From the NCBI RefSeq assembly GCF_015477355.1, contig NZ_JADLRJ010000010.1, positions 1 to 64,000 on the forward strand: 64,000 nt of DNA, in the 5' to 3' direction. Within the stretch, counting starts at the first letter, position 1. Each line of letters starts with the position of its first letter. The notes below the pieces were generated by a model that was given only the letters and a program-made list of their open reading frames with translations, did no database searches and was not told the origin of the DNA. Shown piece after piece: positions 43,031 through 51,896 of the stretch. Both the position numbers and the translations under genes were made by a program. Source of the stretch: Nocardia blacklockiae (GTDB lineage Bacteria > Actinomycetota > Actinomycetes > Mycobacteriales > Mycobacteriaceae).

Positions 43031-44068
43031 ATGTTTGGCACGCGGCACCGCCGCCGGCGTCTCGCGCTCGCGCTCGTTCCCGTCGCGGTGCTCGTCGCCG
43101 CGTGTGGCTCGGGCGCGACTACGGGCGTCGACCACGGGACGGTCGTGATCAAGGTGGCCGATCCCGGGAACGAGGGCCCGCTGGCGGTCGGGAAACGGGA
43201 CGGCACGTTCGACAAGGCGCTGGCGCCGTTGGGCGCGCGCGTCGAATGGGTCACCACCACACCGGGTTTCAGCTCCATGCTGAAACTGTTCAACACCGGT
43301 CAGCTCGACGTGTCGGGCGCCGCGTTCAGTCCGGTGGTGGGCGCGCTGTCCAAGGACGTCGCGGTGCGCATCGTGGCGGTCCAGGATCCGGCGGGCAAGG
43401 ATCAGAGCGGCATCATCGCGACTCGTGATTCCGGCATCCGCGCGGTATCCGACCTGGTCGGGAGGCGGGTGGCGGTCAACCCGGCGGCCAAGGGCGAATA
43501 CATCCTGCTGAAGGCGCTGGCCCAGGCCGGTGTCCCCGCGGACAAGGTGACCCGAGTTCCCTTGCAGCAGAAGGACGCCGCCCCCGCCTTCGCCACCGGC
43601 AAGGTCGACGCGTGGGCCTCGTTCCTGCAGCCCTACCAGGAGGCCAAGGCCAACGGCGGGGTGGAGATCGCCACCGAGCAGAGCATCGGATCCCAGGACA
43701 ACTCGGTCGTCGTCTTCCGCACCGAGGTCCTCGACGAGCATCCGGATATCGCCGCCAAATACCTGGAGGTGCTGCGGGAGCTGACCGCGCGCCAGCGCAC
43801 CGATCCCGCGGCCTTCGAGAACGTCTTCGAGACGACGGGGCCACGGGCGTTGTCGGGCCAGCGGCTCGCGGACGCGCTGCGAGTCGGTGCGGAGGCCACC
43901 GTGCCGCGGCTGCCGCTGGACTCCGACGCCGCCGCGCTGGCGGACGTGGTGGACCTGTTCCACGCCAACGGTGTCGTCTCGCGCAAGATCACCGCCGCCG
44001 ACATCTTCTACGACCTGCGCTCGAAACTGACACCCGAGCAGCTCGGCGCACTGCGGGCAGGGCAGTGA
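43031..44068 (+). CDS. ABC transporter substrate-binding lipoprotein (SsuA/TauA type)
   Basis: 345-aa lipoprotein: signal peptide and lipobox LVAAC-G, then a type II periplasmic-binding fold (VVIKVADPGNEGPLAVGKRDGTFDKAL; GFSSMLKLFNTGQLDVSG; SDLVGRRVAVNPAAKGEYILLKAL; GKVDAWASFLQPYQ) as in sulfonate/nitrate binding proteins. It probably delivers an organosulfur compound to the permease at 44070. The ligand is inferred from downstream desulfurisation genes. Confidence 0.88.
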   Translation: MFGTRHRRRRLALALVPVAVLVAACGSGATTGVDHGTVVIKVADPGNEGPLAVGKRDGTFDKALAPLGARVEWVTTTPGFSSMLKLFNTGQLDVSGAAFSPVVGALSKDVAVRIVAVQDPAGKDQSGIIATRDSGIRAVSDLVGRRVAVNPAAKGEYILLKALAQAGVPADKVTRVPLQQKDAAPAFATGKVDAWASFLQPYQEAKANGGVEIATEQSIGSQDNSVVVFRTEVLDEHPDIAAKYLEVLRELTARQRTDPAAFENVFETTGPRALSGQRLADALRVGAEATVPRLPLDSDAAALADVVDLFHANGVVSRKITAADIFYDLRSKLTPEQLGALRAGQ

Positions 44069-44069
44069 G

Positions 44070-44897
44070 ATGGCGACCGAGGTGACGGCCCTCGCTCTGG
44101 CACCGCCGCGTTCGAGAGCCGAACGGTCCAGGCCCGCATGGCTTTCGGTGACGCTGCGCTTTCTCCTGCCGGCGGTCTTGCTGCTGGCATGGTGGCTGGG
44201 GTCGGCCACGGGCGCCCTCGAGCCCCAGGTGCTGGCCGGGCCGCCGAAGGTGTGGTCAGCGGGCGTCGAACTGCTGCGCAGTGGTCAGCTGCTGGACTTC
44301 GCGACCGCCTCGCTGCTGCGCGCGGTGTTCGGGGTCGGGCTCGGGGTGTCGGCCGGGCTGGTGCTCGGCCTGCTGTCCGGGTTGTCGAGTCTCGGTGAGG
44401 AACTCGTGGATTCGACGATGCAGATCGTGCGCGCGGTGCCGTTCCTGGCGCTGGCGCCGCTGTTCATCGCCTGGTTCGGCATCGACGAGCTGTACAAGAT
44501 ACTGCTCATCGCCGTGGCGACGGTGGCGCCGATGTACGCCTACACCTATCTCGGCGTCCGCAATGTAGACCGCAAGATGGTCGAGGCCGCAAGGGGTTTC
44601 GGGCTGGCCGGGCCGCGCCTTGTCCTGGAGGTGGTGCTGCCCGCGGCACTACCCGGTGTGCTCATGGCGCTGCGCGTGTGCCTGGCCATCAGCATCACCG
44701 GCCTCATCGCCGCCGAACAGGTCGGCACCACCGAAGGCATCGGGTACCTGGTCACCTTGGCGCAGGAGTACAACCGCACCGATTACATGGTGTTGTGCAT
44801 CGTGCTCTACGCACTGCTGGGCTTGGTGTTCGACGGCATGGTGCGGCTGGTGGAACGATTCGCGATGCCGTGGCGCGGACAGGTGGCGATGCGATGA
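44070..44897 (+). CDS. ABC transporter permease (SsuC type)
   Basis: 275-aa BPD-type permease with about six membrane segments and the EAA loop VEAARGFGLAGPRLVLEVVLPAALPGVL. One base after the binding-protein stop, and the ATPase start overlaps its end (ATGA). Confidence 0.9.
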   Translation: MATEVTALALAPPRSRAERSRPAWLSVTLRFLLPAVLLLAWWLGSATGALEPQVLAGPPKVWSAGVELLRSGQLLDFATASLLRAVFGVGLGVSAGLVLGLLSGLSSLGEELVDSTMQIVRAVPFLALAPLFIAWFGIDELYKILLIAVATVAPMYAYTYLGVRNVDRKMVEAARGFGLAGPRLVLEVVLPAALPGVLMALRVCLAISITGLIAAEQVGTTEGIGYLVTLAQEYNRTDYMVLCIVLYALLGLVFDGMVRLVERFAMPWRGQVAMR

Positions 44898-45670
44898 CCA
44901 CGGTCTCGGAAACCGTTGCGGTGCAACCGCATTCCACCGCCGAGGTGGCCGTGTCGATCACCGGCCTGCGGAAAGCGTTCGGCGACAAGGTGGTCCTCGA
45001 CGGCGTCGACCTGACCATCCGGCGCGGCGAGTTCGTGGTGCTGCTGGGACCCAGCGGCACCGGGAAGACCACCTTGCTGCGGCTGCTCACCGGCCTGGAG
45101 ACACCGGACATCGGCACGGTGCTGGTCCCGGACCGCCGCACCACCGTGTACCAGGAGCCGCGGCTGATCCCGTCCAAACGGGTGCTCGCCAATGTGACTG
45201 TGGGCCAACGGCGTTCGCGGAGCACCCGGGAGGCGGGCCTGCGCGCCCTGGCGGAGGTGAACCTGGCGGGCAAGGCGCGCCAGTGGCCCGCGACGCTGTC
45301 CGGCGGCGAGGCCCAGCGCACGGCCCTGGCCCGGGCGCTGGTCCGCGAACCGGACCTGCTGCTGCTGGACGAGCCGTTCGCGGCCCTGGACGCACTCACT
45401 CGGCTGCAGATGCAGGAACTCGTCGGCGAACTGGTCGCACGACATCGCCCGGCGGTGCTGATGGTCACCCACGACGTGGACGAGGCGGTCCGGCTGGCCG
45501 ATCGGGTGCTGGTACTCGACCACGGCCGCTTCGCCGCCGATCTCACCCTCGAGCTCGCCCGCCCGCGCGAGCACAACGACCCACGGGCCGTGCGCTACCG
45601 AGCGGCACTGCTCGCCCACCTCGGCGTCGGCACCTCGCCCGCCGAAAACCTCCGGGAGCAGCACACATGA
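44894..45670 (+). CDS. ABC transporter ATPase (SsuB type)
   Basis: 258-aa nucleotide-binding protein: Walker A GPSGTGKTT, Q-loop YQEPRLIP, signature LSGGEAQRTALARAL, Walker B LLLLDEPFAALD, H-loop VTHDVDEA. Completes the importer. Four-base overlaps with both neighbours. Confidence 0.93.
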   Translation: MTTVSETVAVQPHSTAEVAVSITGLRKAFGDKVVLDGVDLTIRRGEFVVLLGPSGTGKTTLLRLLTGLETPDIGTVLVPDRRTTVYQEPRLIPSKRVLANVTVGQRRSRSTREAGLRALAEVNLAGKARQWPATLSGGEAQRTALARALVREPDLLLLDEPFAALDALTRLQMQELVGELVARHRPAVLMVTHDVDEAVRLADRVLVLDHGRFAADLTLELARPREHNDPRAVRYRAALLAHLGVGTSPAENLREQHT

Positions 45671-46716
45671 CAACATCAGCACACGAGCCCGCGCTCGACA
45701 CCCTCTGGTACACCCGCTGCCCGGTCCCGACCGCCAGCGGCCTGGCGCACAGCTTGGGCTGGCTGAGCGAGACCGCCGCCCGGAACGACCTGCGGTTCGG
45801 CGTCCTGCAGGATGCCGGGCCGGAACTGGCGGTGCGGCATTTCGATCACACCCTGTCCGGGCTGATCCGCGAGGGCGGCAATGTGCCCGCCCTGGCCGCG
45901 CGCGCTCACGGCTCGCCTACCCGGCTGATCGGACTGACCTGGATCGACGAGGCACAGGCCATATTGGTGGGCCCGGATTCGCCGATCGGCTCAGCCGCCG
46001 ACCTCGCCGGGCACCGGATCGGGATCCCGGCCTGGGCCCAGGATCAGGCGCGGAGCTTTCCGCGCGCGATGGCGTTGCACGGCTTCGCGAGCGCACTGCG
46101 CCTCGGCGGCCTCGGCTTCGGGGACGTCACCGTCACCGAGGTCGGTGTGGACCGGAATCCGCAGGTGCGCACCGAAATTCAGCAGCGCGGCCGCAGTGTC
46201 ACGTGGGGCGTCGACGAACTGCTGCGGGGTGACGTGGACGCGATCTATGTGAAAGGCGCACGGGCGCAGGAGATCGCGCGGGAGCACGGCCTGCGGGTCG
46301 CCGTGGATCTCGACGCCACCGAGAGCAAGCGATACCGGGTGAACAACGGGACGCCGCGGCCGATCACCGTGCACGCCGACCTGCTGGAGCGGCGGCCCGA
46401 GGTCGTGGTGGGCTTCCTCGCTCAGAGCCTGCGCGCGGCCGACTGGGCCGCCGGGAACCTCGACGGGGTCCGTTCGGTGCCACAGCGCGAAACCCTTTCC
46501 GGCCCTGACGGTGTCGTCGCCGCCTACGGCGCGGACTTCCACCGCGGTCTGCACCCCTCGCTGTCGGAGGAACGCCTGGAGCTGATCGGCATCCAGAAGC
46601 AGTTCCTCTACACCCACGGATTCCTGGCCGCCGATTTCGACCTGGCCTCCTGGGTGGCGCACGAACCGCTGCGCCGGGCACAGGAACTCGTCGCGGCCGA
46701 ACGCGCGGCGGCATGA
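45667..46716 (+). CDS. DszB-like aryl sulfinate desulfinase
   Basis: 349-aa protein of the DszB/TdsB family, cytosolic with a periplasmic-binding-protein fold. The catalytic Cys18 lies in YTRCPVPTA (DszB has NCPVPN), His58 in AVRHFD, and Arg68 in LIREGGNVPAL. The His-to-Arg spacing of ten equals that of DszB. Later blocks also match (LIGLTWIDEAQAILVGPDSPIGSAADLAGHRIG; GDVDAIYVKG; GADFHRGLHPSLSEERLELIGIQKQFL). It should release sulfite from an organic sulfinate. True substrate unknown. Confidence 0.87.
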   Translation: MTTSAHEPALDTLWYTRCPVPTASGLAHSLGWLSETAARNDLRFGVLQDAGPELAVRHFDHTLSGLIREGGNVPALAARAHGSPTRLIGLTWIDEAQAILVGPDSPIGSAADLAGHRIGIPAWAQDQARSFPRAMALHGFASALRLGGLGFGDVTVTEVGVDRNPQVRTEIQQRGRSVTWGVDELLRGDVDAIYVKGARAQEIAREHGLRVAVDLDATESKRYRVNNGTPRPITVHADLLERRPEVVVGFLAQSLRAADWAAGNLDGVRSVPQRETLSGPDGVVAAYGADFHRGLHPSLSEERLELIGIQKQFLYTHGFLAADFDLASWVAHEPLRRAQELVAAERAAA

Positions 46717-47840
46717 GCGGCGGGCACGCGGAGCCCTCCGCGCCGGAATTCCTGTGGCGGTTGCCGACCCGCGGCGACGGCCGCCGGGCCGATCCGGGTT
46801 TGCGGCATCGCGGCGGTTTCGCCGGGCCCGCGCCGATCAGCCCTGCCACCGATGTGCGGCCCGGCCGGTTCGGGCCGTTCGACGACCTGCACCAGATCAT
46901 CGACGCGGCGGAACTGTCCGGCCTGGACGGAGTGCTCGCGCCCTACGACCCGGACGGCGAGGAGTCGTGGATCGTCGCGGGCGGCGCGCTGCGGGCCACC
47001 CGCCACTCCCGCGTCGTCGTGGAGTTCCAGCCCGCCTTCGGCACCCCGGTCTACGCGGCGAAGATGTCGGCCACACTGCAACGGCTGTCCCGCGGGCGAC
47101 TGGCGTGGCGGCTAGCCGTGGACACCGACGACGCCGAGGCGCGGGCGCGCGGCGACCGCGTCGGCGGGGACGACCGCTACGCCCGGGCGGCCGAATTCCT
47201 CACCGTCGCCCGCGGCGTGTGGAATGCCGAGCCGGTGGCCGCCGCCGGATTCCGGGGGACCGGATTCGATTACGCCGGAGAGTATTTCGATGTGGTGGAC
47301 GGCGGGTTCCGAGGCATTCTGTCCGGCCTGCCCTTTCCCGAGGTCCAGCTGACCGGCGACTCCGACGCGGCCCTACGGCTCTCCGCCGAACACGGCGACG
47401 TCCACGTCTTCACGGAGACAGCGGAGGGGCCCGGCCGTTCGCTCACCGCGCTCCGGGAGCGGGCGAGTCGCGCGGGCCGGACGGTACGCGCCGCGCTGGA
47501 ACTGCCGATCATCGCTCGCGAGACCGACTCCGAGGCCTGGGCGCGGGTGCACCGGCAGTGGCGTGAATTGCATCCGAGTGGTCCGGACGCGCAGGCGTGG
47601 CGTATCGGCGACGACCGCTGGGCGGGATTCGCGGATCTCGGCTATCCGCAGGCCATCGGCCTGGTCGGCAGCTACGAGCGGGTGGCGCGGCGGTTGCGGG
47701 ACTACGTGGCGGCCGGGGTGGACACCTTCGTGCTGTCCGGCCACCCGCACATCGAGGAAATACACCGCGCCGGGGAACACCTGCTGTTCCGCGCCGACCC
47801 GGCCGGTCGCACCCTGAGGGCGCAGGAGGCCCCCGCATGA
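46713..47840 (+). CDS. FMN-dependent sulfonate monooxygenase-like protein (LLM class)
   Basis: 375-aa luciferase-like monooxygenase close to SsuD: AELSGLDGVLAPYDPDGEESWIVAGGALRATRHSRVVVEFQPAF ... KMSATLQRLSRGRLAWRLAVDTDD ... RYARAAEFLTVARGVW ... GLVGSYERVARRLRDYVAAGVDTFVLSGHPHIEE. Overlaps the desulfinase by four bases. Probably oxygenates the organosulfur substrate with FMNH2 supplied by a reductase encoded elsewhere. Confidence 0.88.
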   Translation: MSGGHAEPSAPEFLWRLPTRGDGRRADPGLRHRGGFAGPAPISPATDVRPGRFGPFDDLHQIIDAAELSGLDGVLAPYDPDGEESWIVAGGALRATRHSRVVVEFQPAFGTPVYAAKMSATLQRLSRGRLAWRLAVDTDDAEARARGDRVGGDDRYARAAEFLTVARGVWNAEPVAAAGFRGTGFDYAGEYFDVVDGGFRGILSGLPFPEVQLTGDSDAALRLSAEHGDVHVFTETAEGPGRSLTALRERASRAGRTVRAALELPIIARETDSEAWARVHRQWRELHPSGPDAQAWRIGDDRWAGFADLGYPQAIGLVGSYERVARRLRDYVAAGVDTFVLSGHPHIEEIHRAGEHLLFRADPAGRTLRAQEAPA

Positions 47841-49006
47841 GCATCGACATCTATTGGCGCATCGGCATGGAGGGCGATCACGCGTCGCTGCGCACGCCCC
47901 GCCGCTACAACCGCGGCCACGCCAACGGCTACGGCCCCGGCAATATCGCTCCCGCCGTCCGCCACGGCGAGCTGGACGGCTACGGCTACATCGACCATAT
48001 GGCGGCGGTCGCCAAAGCCTCCGAATCGGCGGGTTTCCTCGGCGGGCTGCTGCCGTCCTTCCCGGTCACCGAGGACCCGTGGGCGGTGGCGTCCGCGCTG
48101 GCCCGCGAGACCACCACCTACCGATTCATGGTCGCCTTCCAGCCCGGCTTCCTGCATCCGGTGCAGGCGGCCCGGATGTCGGCGAGCCTGCAACGCGCCA
48201 CCGGCGGCCGGCTGGTCTACAACATCATCAGCGGCGGGGGAGGGCCGGCCCAATTGTGGTGGGGCGACAAGGTTTCCCACGACGACCGGTACGCGCGCAC
48301 CAGCGAATTCCTCGACGTGCTGCGCGGCGTGTGGGACGGCGAACCGTTCGATCACGACGGCCGCTTCTTCCGTACCGCGGGGGCGACGCTGCCGACGGGC
48401 CTTGCGGGACAACCGTTCCCGGAGGTGTACTTCTCCGGCTCCTCCGCCGCCGCCGTGCAGGCCGCGGGACGGCACGCCGACTACTACCTGTCTTGGCTCG
48501 AGCCCTACGCCGATCTGCGCGCCAAATTCGACGGTGTTCGCGCGCACGCCGAAACCGCCGGTCGCACACCGAAATTCGCCGTACGTATCGACATCGTCGC
48601 CCGCCACACCGAGGAGGCGGCGTGGGCGGAGATCGAGCAGGGTTGGGCATTCGTCGATCGCGACGCGGCGAACCGCGCCGCGAAGGGTGACTCGGTCGGC
48701 GCGGCGCGCATCCAGGGCTGGGTGCCCGAAACCATCACCGGATACCGCGATCTCGAAGTGCAGCCGAACGTGTGGTGCGGCTTCAGTCTGATCCGCGGCG
48801 GGCCCGCGTTCGGTCTGGTCGGCAGCTACGAGCAGGTCGCCCAGCGGCTCGACGAACTGATCGACCTCGGCGTCGACGCCTTCATCCTCGCCGGTAACCC
48901 TCATCTGGAGGAGGCCTATCGCGTCGGTGAGGAAGTGCTGCCGCTCCTCGGCCGCTCCCGCCTCACCGCGCCGACCCCTGCGGCGACATCCGCCGCGCTG
49001 CTGTAA
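47837..49006 (+). CDS. second SsuD-like FMN-dependent monooxygenase
   Basis: 389-aa LLM protein with the SsuD signatures (RIGMEGDHASLRTPRRYNRGHANGYGPG, FMVAFQPGFLHPVQAARMSASLQRATGGRLVYNIISGG, VYFSGSSAAAVQAAGRHADYYLSWLEP, GNPHLEEAYRVGEEVLP). Paralogue of its neighbour; the pair may act in sequence or on different substrates. Coupled by a four-base overlap. Confidence 0.9.
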   Translation: MSIDIYWRIGMEGDHASLRTPRRYNRGHANGYGPGNIAPAVRHGELDGYGYIDHMAAVAKASESAGFLGGLLPSFPVTEDPWAVASALARETTTYRFMVAFQPGFLHPVQAARMSASLQRATGGRLVYNIISGGGGPAQLWWGDKVSHDDRYARTSEFLDVLRGVWDGEPFDHDGRFFRTAGATLPTGLAGQPFPEVYFSGSSAAAVQAAGRHADYYLSWLEPYADLRAKFDGVRAHAETAGRTPKFAVRIDIVARHTEEAAWAEIEQGWAFVDRDAANRAAKGDSVGAARIQGWVPETITGYRDLEVQPNVWCGFSLIRGGPAFGLVGSYEQVAQRLDELIDLGVDAFILAGNPHLEEAYRVGEEVLPLLGRSRLTAPTPAATSAALL

Positions 49007-49040
49007 ACCCAGACCCCCAACAGTTCTCAGGAGTACAACC

Positions 49041-49982
49041 ATGTCCGTCCGTGTCGGCTACTTCCCGCACAACAACTCGCTGTTCGTCCTGCGTCACCGC
49101 GGCATCCTCGAACGCACGCTGCCCGATGTGGAATGGGTCGACCTGCGCACCCTGCCGCAGCCGGAGCCGGTCGATCCGGCGACCGCGCTGCCGTCCCAGC
49201 ACTCCGACTGGCTGTTCACCGATATCGGCTACGACTTCATCGGCACCGGATTCACCCCGCCGGTCACCGCGCTCGGCAACGGCAGAGACATTGTGTACGT
49301 GGGGATTTCGGGGCCACGGGTCGAGAACGGCCGGTTGGTCACGCTGGCGTCCTCCGGTATCGAGTCGGTGGCCGATCTCCGCGGCAAGCGGGTCGGAGTC
49401 GCGCACGGCTCCTGGCAGACGACCCTGGTGCTGTTCGCGCTGGACAACGCCGGACTGAACTGGTCGGACATCGAACCGGTCGACACCGGGGTGCACGACG
49501 GCGGGCAAGCATTGCTCAACGGCGAACTCGATGCGTGGGTCGGCGCCTATCCGAGCTTGAGCGCGATCGAAGCCACCGCGGACCTGCGGACCCTCGTCGC
49601 CACCGACGGCCTGTTCAGCCACCCCTCGCTCTGGTTCACCCGCCGGGACTTCGCCGAGAACCACCGCGACGCCCTCACCGCGATCATCGACGCCCTGCAG
49701 GAATCCGACGCCTGGATCACCGAAAACCCCCGCGCCGCAGCACAATACTTCGTCGACGACGTCATCGCCCGCGGCGGTACCGCCGAACTCGATGCCTGGG
49801 AAGCGGCCCTGCGCGGCCGCCCGTTCGGCCTCAACCCCGTCACCGACGCATTCCTCGACGAACAGCAGCGCGCCGCGGACCTGCTCGCGGCCAATGGATT
49901 ACTGCGCGCGGGAGTGCGGGTGCGTGACGCCGTCCTGCCGTGGATCGGGACGATCGTCGACGCCGCGAAGGCAGGCGTCTGA
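49041..49982 (+). CDS. cytosolic periplasmic-binding-fold protein (SsuA-like)
   Basis: 313-aa protein with a type II binding-protein fold (VTLASSGIESVADLRGKRVGVAHGSWQTTLVLFALDNAG; GELDAWVGAYPSLSAIEAT) but neither signal peptide nor lipobox. It lacks the CPVP nucleophile loop of the desulfinase (YFPHNNS at that place). Ribosome site CAGGAG at 49028. Either a cytosolic binding protein or a catalytically different DszB relative. Last gene of the operon. Confidence 0.82.
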   Translation: MSVRVGYFPHNNSLFVLRHRGILERTLPDVEWVDLRTLPQPEPVDPATALPSQHSDWLFTDIGYDFIGTGFTPPVTALGNGRDIVYVGISGPRVENGRLVTLASSGIESVADLRGKRVGVAHGSWQTTLVLFALDNAGLNWSDIEPVDTGVHDGGQALLNGELDAWVGAYPSLSAIEATADLRTLVATDGLFSHPSLWFTRRDFAENHRDALTAIIDALQESDAWITENPRAAAQYFVDDVIARGGTAELDAWEAALRGRPFGLNPVTDAFLDEQQRAADLLAANGLLRAGVRVRDAVLPWIGTIVDAAKAGV

Positions 49983-50021
49983 TCCCGCGGTGCCCGGAAG
50001 GGTCTGCAACGATCGGGATCA
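49980..50021. terminator. candidate bidirectional terminator hairpin
   Basis: TGATCCCG (49980-49987, covering the stop codon) pairs with CGGGATCA (50014-50021). It sits between the end of the organosulfur operon and the convergent epimerase-like gene. Confidence 0.4.
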
Positions 50022-50067
50022 TCCGGAATTGCGCTGACGGGAGCCCGCAGGTCTTTCCGCTGAGCCG

Positions 50068-50988
50068 TCAGTCGGCGAGGATCCGCTCGACGCCCTCCCG
50101 ATAGGTGGTGACCTGGAAGTCGGGAAAGCGGGCCGCGAATTTCGAGCTGTCGAAGATGTTGTCGTCGCGGTAGCGGCCGATCAGCTCGTACATTTCGTCG
50201 AGCGGCTCGACGAAGCGGCGGCCGAGGCGGAAGGCGAGCATCGGCAGCACCGTGTAGCCGATCTTGCGGCCGGTGACCTCGCCGGCGATCTCGATGAGCT
50301 GGGCGTAGGTCTGCCGGTTCGGGTCGATCGGCAGGTGCCAGGTCTGGCCGTAGGCATCGGGGGTGTTGCCGAGCAGGGCCAGCGCCCGGCCCGCGTCGGG
50401 GGTCCAGATCAGGGAGCGCTCGGTGTGGGCGTCGACCGGGACGAACGGCCGCTTGCCCGCCCTGATCCGGTCGAACACCAACGAATTGGTGTAGCTCTTG
50501 GTCGAGCCGGGCCCGTAGAACTCGGGGGCGCGGCCGATGAGGCCTTGAATACGGCCGGACCGCACGGCCTCGAGCAGCATGGTGGCGAGTTCGCCCCGGA
50601 CGCGTCCCTTGCGACCGCTCGGTGCGAATGTTGTCGACTCCGTCTGGGGCGCAGACGTTCCGGGATACATGTAGGTGTTGTCGAAGAAGACGAGCTTGGT
50701 CTCGTGTTCGGCGCAGGCGTCGATGACGTTGCGCATGATGACGGGGAACCGACGCTCCCACAGCTCCGAGTCCAGGGGCAGGCCGACGGTGAGGTAGGCG
50801 ATCTCACTGCCCGCGACAGCACGGCTGGTGGCCTCGGCGTCGGTGAGGTCCGCGGCCACGAGTTCATCGGTGTCGCCGACCCGCGACGGCTTGCGGCTCA
50901 CGAGGCGAATGTCCTCGATGTGGTTGCGATGGAGCTCGTTCACGAGTTCGTCGGCGATCGGTCCGCCGGCGCCGAGGACGGTCTGCAT
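50068..50988 (-). CDS. NAD-dependent epimerase/dehydratase family protein (extended SDR)
   Basis: 306-aa atypical extended SDR: GAGGPIADELVNEL nucleotide motif, FFDNTYMYPGTS (YxxxK-like region degenerate), then RAPEFYGPG, typical of NmrA/epimerase-like proteins. Divergent from the TetR at 51085, with operator copy 1 between them, so probably in that regulon. Substrate unknown. Confidence 0.85.
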   Translation of the reverse strand: MQTVLGAGGPIADELVNELHRNHIEDIRLVSRKPSRVGDTDELVAADLTDAEATSRAVAGSEIAYLTVGLPLDSELWERRFPVIMRNVIDACAEHETKLVFFDNTYMYPGTSAPQTESTTFAPSGRKGRVRGELATMLLEAVRSGRIQGLIGRAPEFYGPGSTKSYTNSLVFDRIRAGKRPFVPVDAHTERSLIWTPDAGRALALLGNTPDAYGQTWHLPIDPNRQTYAQLIEIAGEVTGRKIGYTVLPMLAFRLGRRFVEPLDEMYELIGRYRDDNIFDSSKFAARFPDFQVTTYREGVERILAD

Positions 50989-51043
50989 GCGGTCTCCTCG
51001 AGGTGATGGGGCGGTGTCGTGCCACCGAACGATCCGTGCGCTA

Positions 51044-51060
51044 TGTTTACAGTGCTAACA
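51044..51060. promoter_or_regulatory. TetR operator copy 1 (TGTTTACAGTGCTAACA)
   Basis: First of three near-identical 17-base sites (others at 51683-51699 and 51717-51733). It lies between the divergent epimerase and TetR genes, 24 bases before the TetR start. Confidence 0.78.
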
Positions 51061-51084
51061 CAGTGTAGAAGGACGAAGTAAGCA

Positions 51085-51660
51085 ATGTCAACATCGGAGA
51101 AAACTGGCTACCATCACGGCGACCTGCGCGCGGCGCTGCTGTCGACCGCGATGGAGATGCTCGAAGCCGGGGAGCCCTTCTCGCTCCGCGCGATCGCGCG
51201 CCGGGCGGGCGTGTCGCCGACGGCGCCGTACCGCCACTTCAAGGACCGCGGCGCGCTGGAATCCGCACTGGCCGTCGAGGGCTTCCGGGACTTGCTGGCG
51301 GATCTGGACGAGGGGCGCAACCCGCCCGCCTCACTCCAGGACCTGGCCGAGTTCGCGGTCGCCTACGTCGCCTTCGCGCTGCGGCGTCCGGCGTTGTTCC
51401 GCGTGATGTTCGGCAAGCCGTGCGACGACGCGGACGACGAGCGGGTCAAAGCCGCCGACGCCCTGCACGAGCTGCTGGCCGACGCGCTCGACCAGGTCTT
51501 CCCCGAGGCGGACGCCTCGGCCCTGGCGTCGGGCGGCTGGGGCCTCGCTCACGGGCTGGCCTGCCTGTACCTCGACGGCAAGCTGCACGCGGCCTCGAAC
51601 GAGGAGGTCGCCGAGCGGGTGCGCGGCGCCTTCCTCGCCATCGCGTCGGTCGGCTCCTGA
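51085..51660 (+). CDS. TetR family regulator with WHG domain
   Basis: 191-aa TetR protein: HHGDLRAALLSTAMEMLEAGEPFSLRAIARRAGVSPTAPYRHFKDRGALESAL, followed by a TetR_C_33/WHG-type ligand domain. Flanked on both sides by copies of the same 17-base site, indicating control of the leftward epimerase, itself and the rightward DJ-1 operon. Confidence 0.92.
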   Translation: MSTSEKTGYHHGDLRAALLSTAMEMLEAGEPFSLRAIARRAGVSPTAPYRHFKDRGALESALAVEGFRDLLADLDEGRNPPASLQDLAEFAVAYVAFALRRPALFRVMFGKPCDDADDERVKAADALHELLADALDQVFPEADASALASGGWGLAHGLACLYLDGKLHAASNEEVAERVRGAFLAIASVGS

Positions 51661-51682
51661 CGCCCAGCCTCGCGCCCTGCGT

Positions 51683-51699
51683 TGTTGACAGTGCTTACA
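51683..51699. promoter_or_regulatory. TetR operator copy 2 (TGTTGACAGTGCTTACA)
   Basis: Differs from copy 1 at two positions. It contains TTGACA, which may double as the -35 box of the small-protein/DJ-1 operon. Confidence 0.75.
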
Positions 51700-51716
51700 T
51701 GCCGTGCGATCCTCGG

Positions 51717-51733
51717 TGTTGACACCGCTTACA
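51717..51733. promoter_or_regulatory. TetR operator copy 3 (TGTTGACACCGCTTACA)
   Basis: Third copy, centre 34 bases from copy 2 (about three helical turns), ending just before the GGAGGAG ribosome site of the gene at 51748. Confidence 0.75.
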
Positions 51734-51747
51734 TTGGAGGAGAGTCG

Positions 51748-51891
51748 ATGGCATCGACCGGCAAGCTGACCGAGCGGACCGAGGACCTGCGCTCGCTGAA
51801 ACCGATCCGGACGATCCAGCTCGACGTCACCACCGAAGGCCAGCTGGCATTGCACATGCCGGTGCCCACCTCCGTGCAGGATCGGAGCTGA
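51748..51891 (+). CDS. 47-aa conserved-looking small protein
   Basis: Small soluble protein, MASTGKLTERTEDLRSLK... ending PVPTSVQDRS, with a strong GGAGGAG ribosome site. Not recognised. It lies five bases before the DJ-1/PfpI gene under the same TetR operators and is probably co-expressed with it. Confidence 0.6.
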   Translation: MASTGKLTERTEDLRSLKPIRTIQLDVTTEGQLALHMPVPTSVQDRS

Positions 51892-51896
51892 GGACG

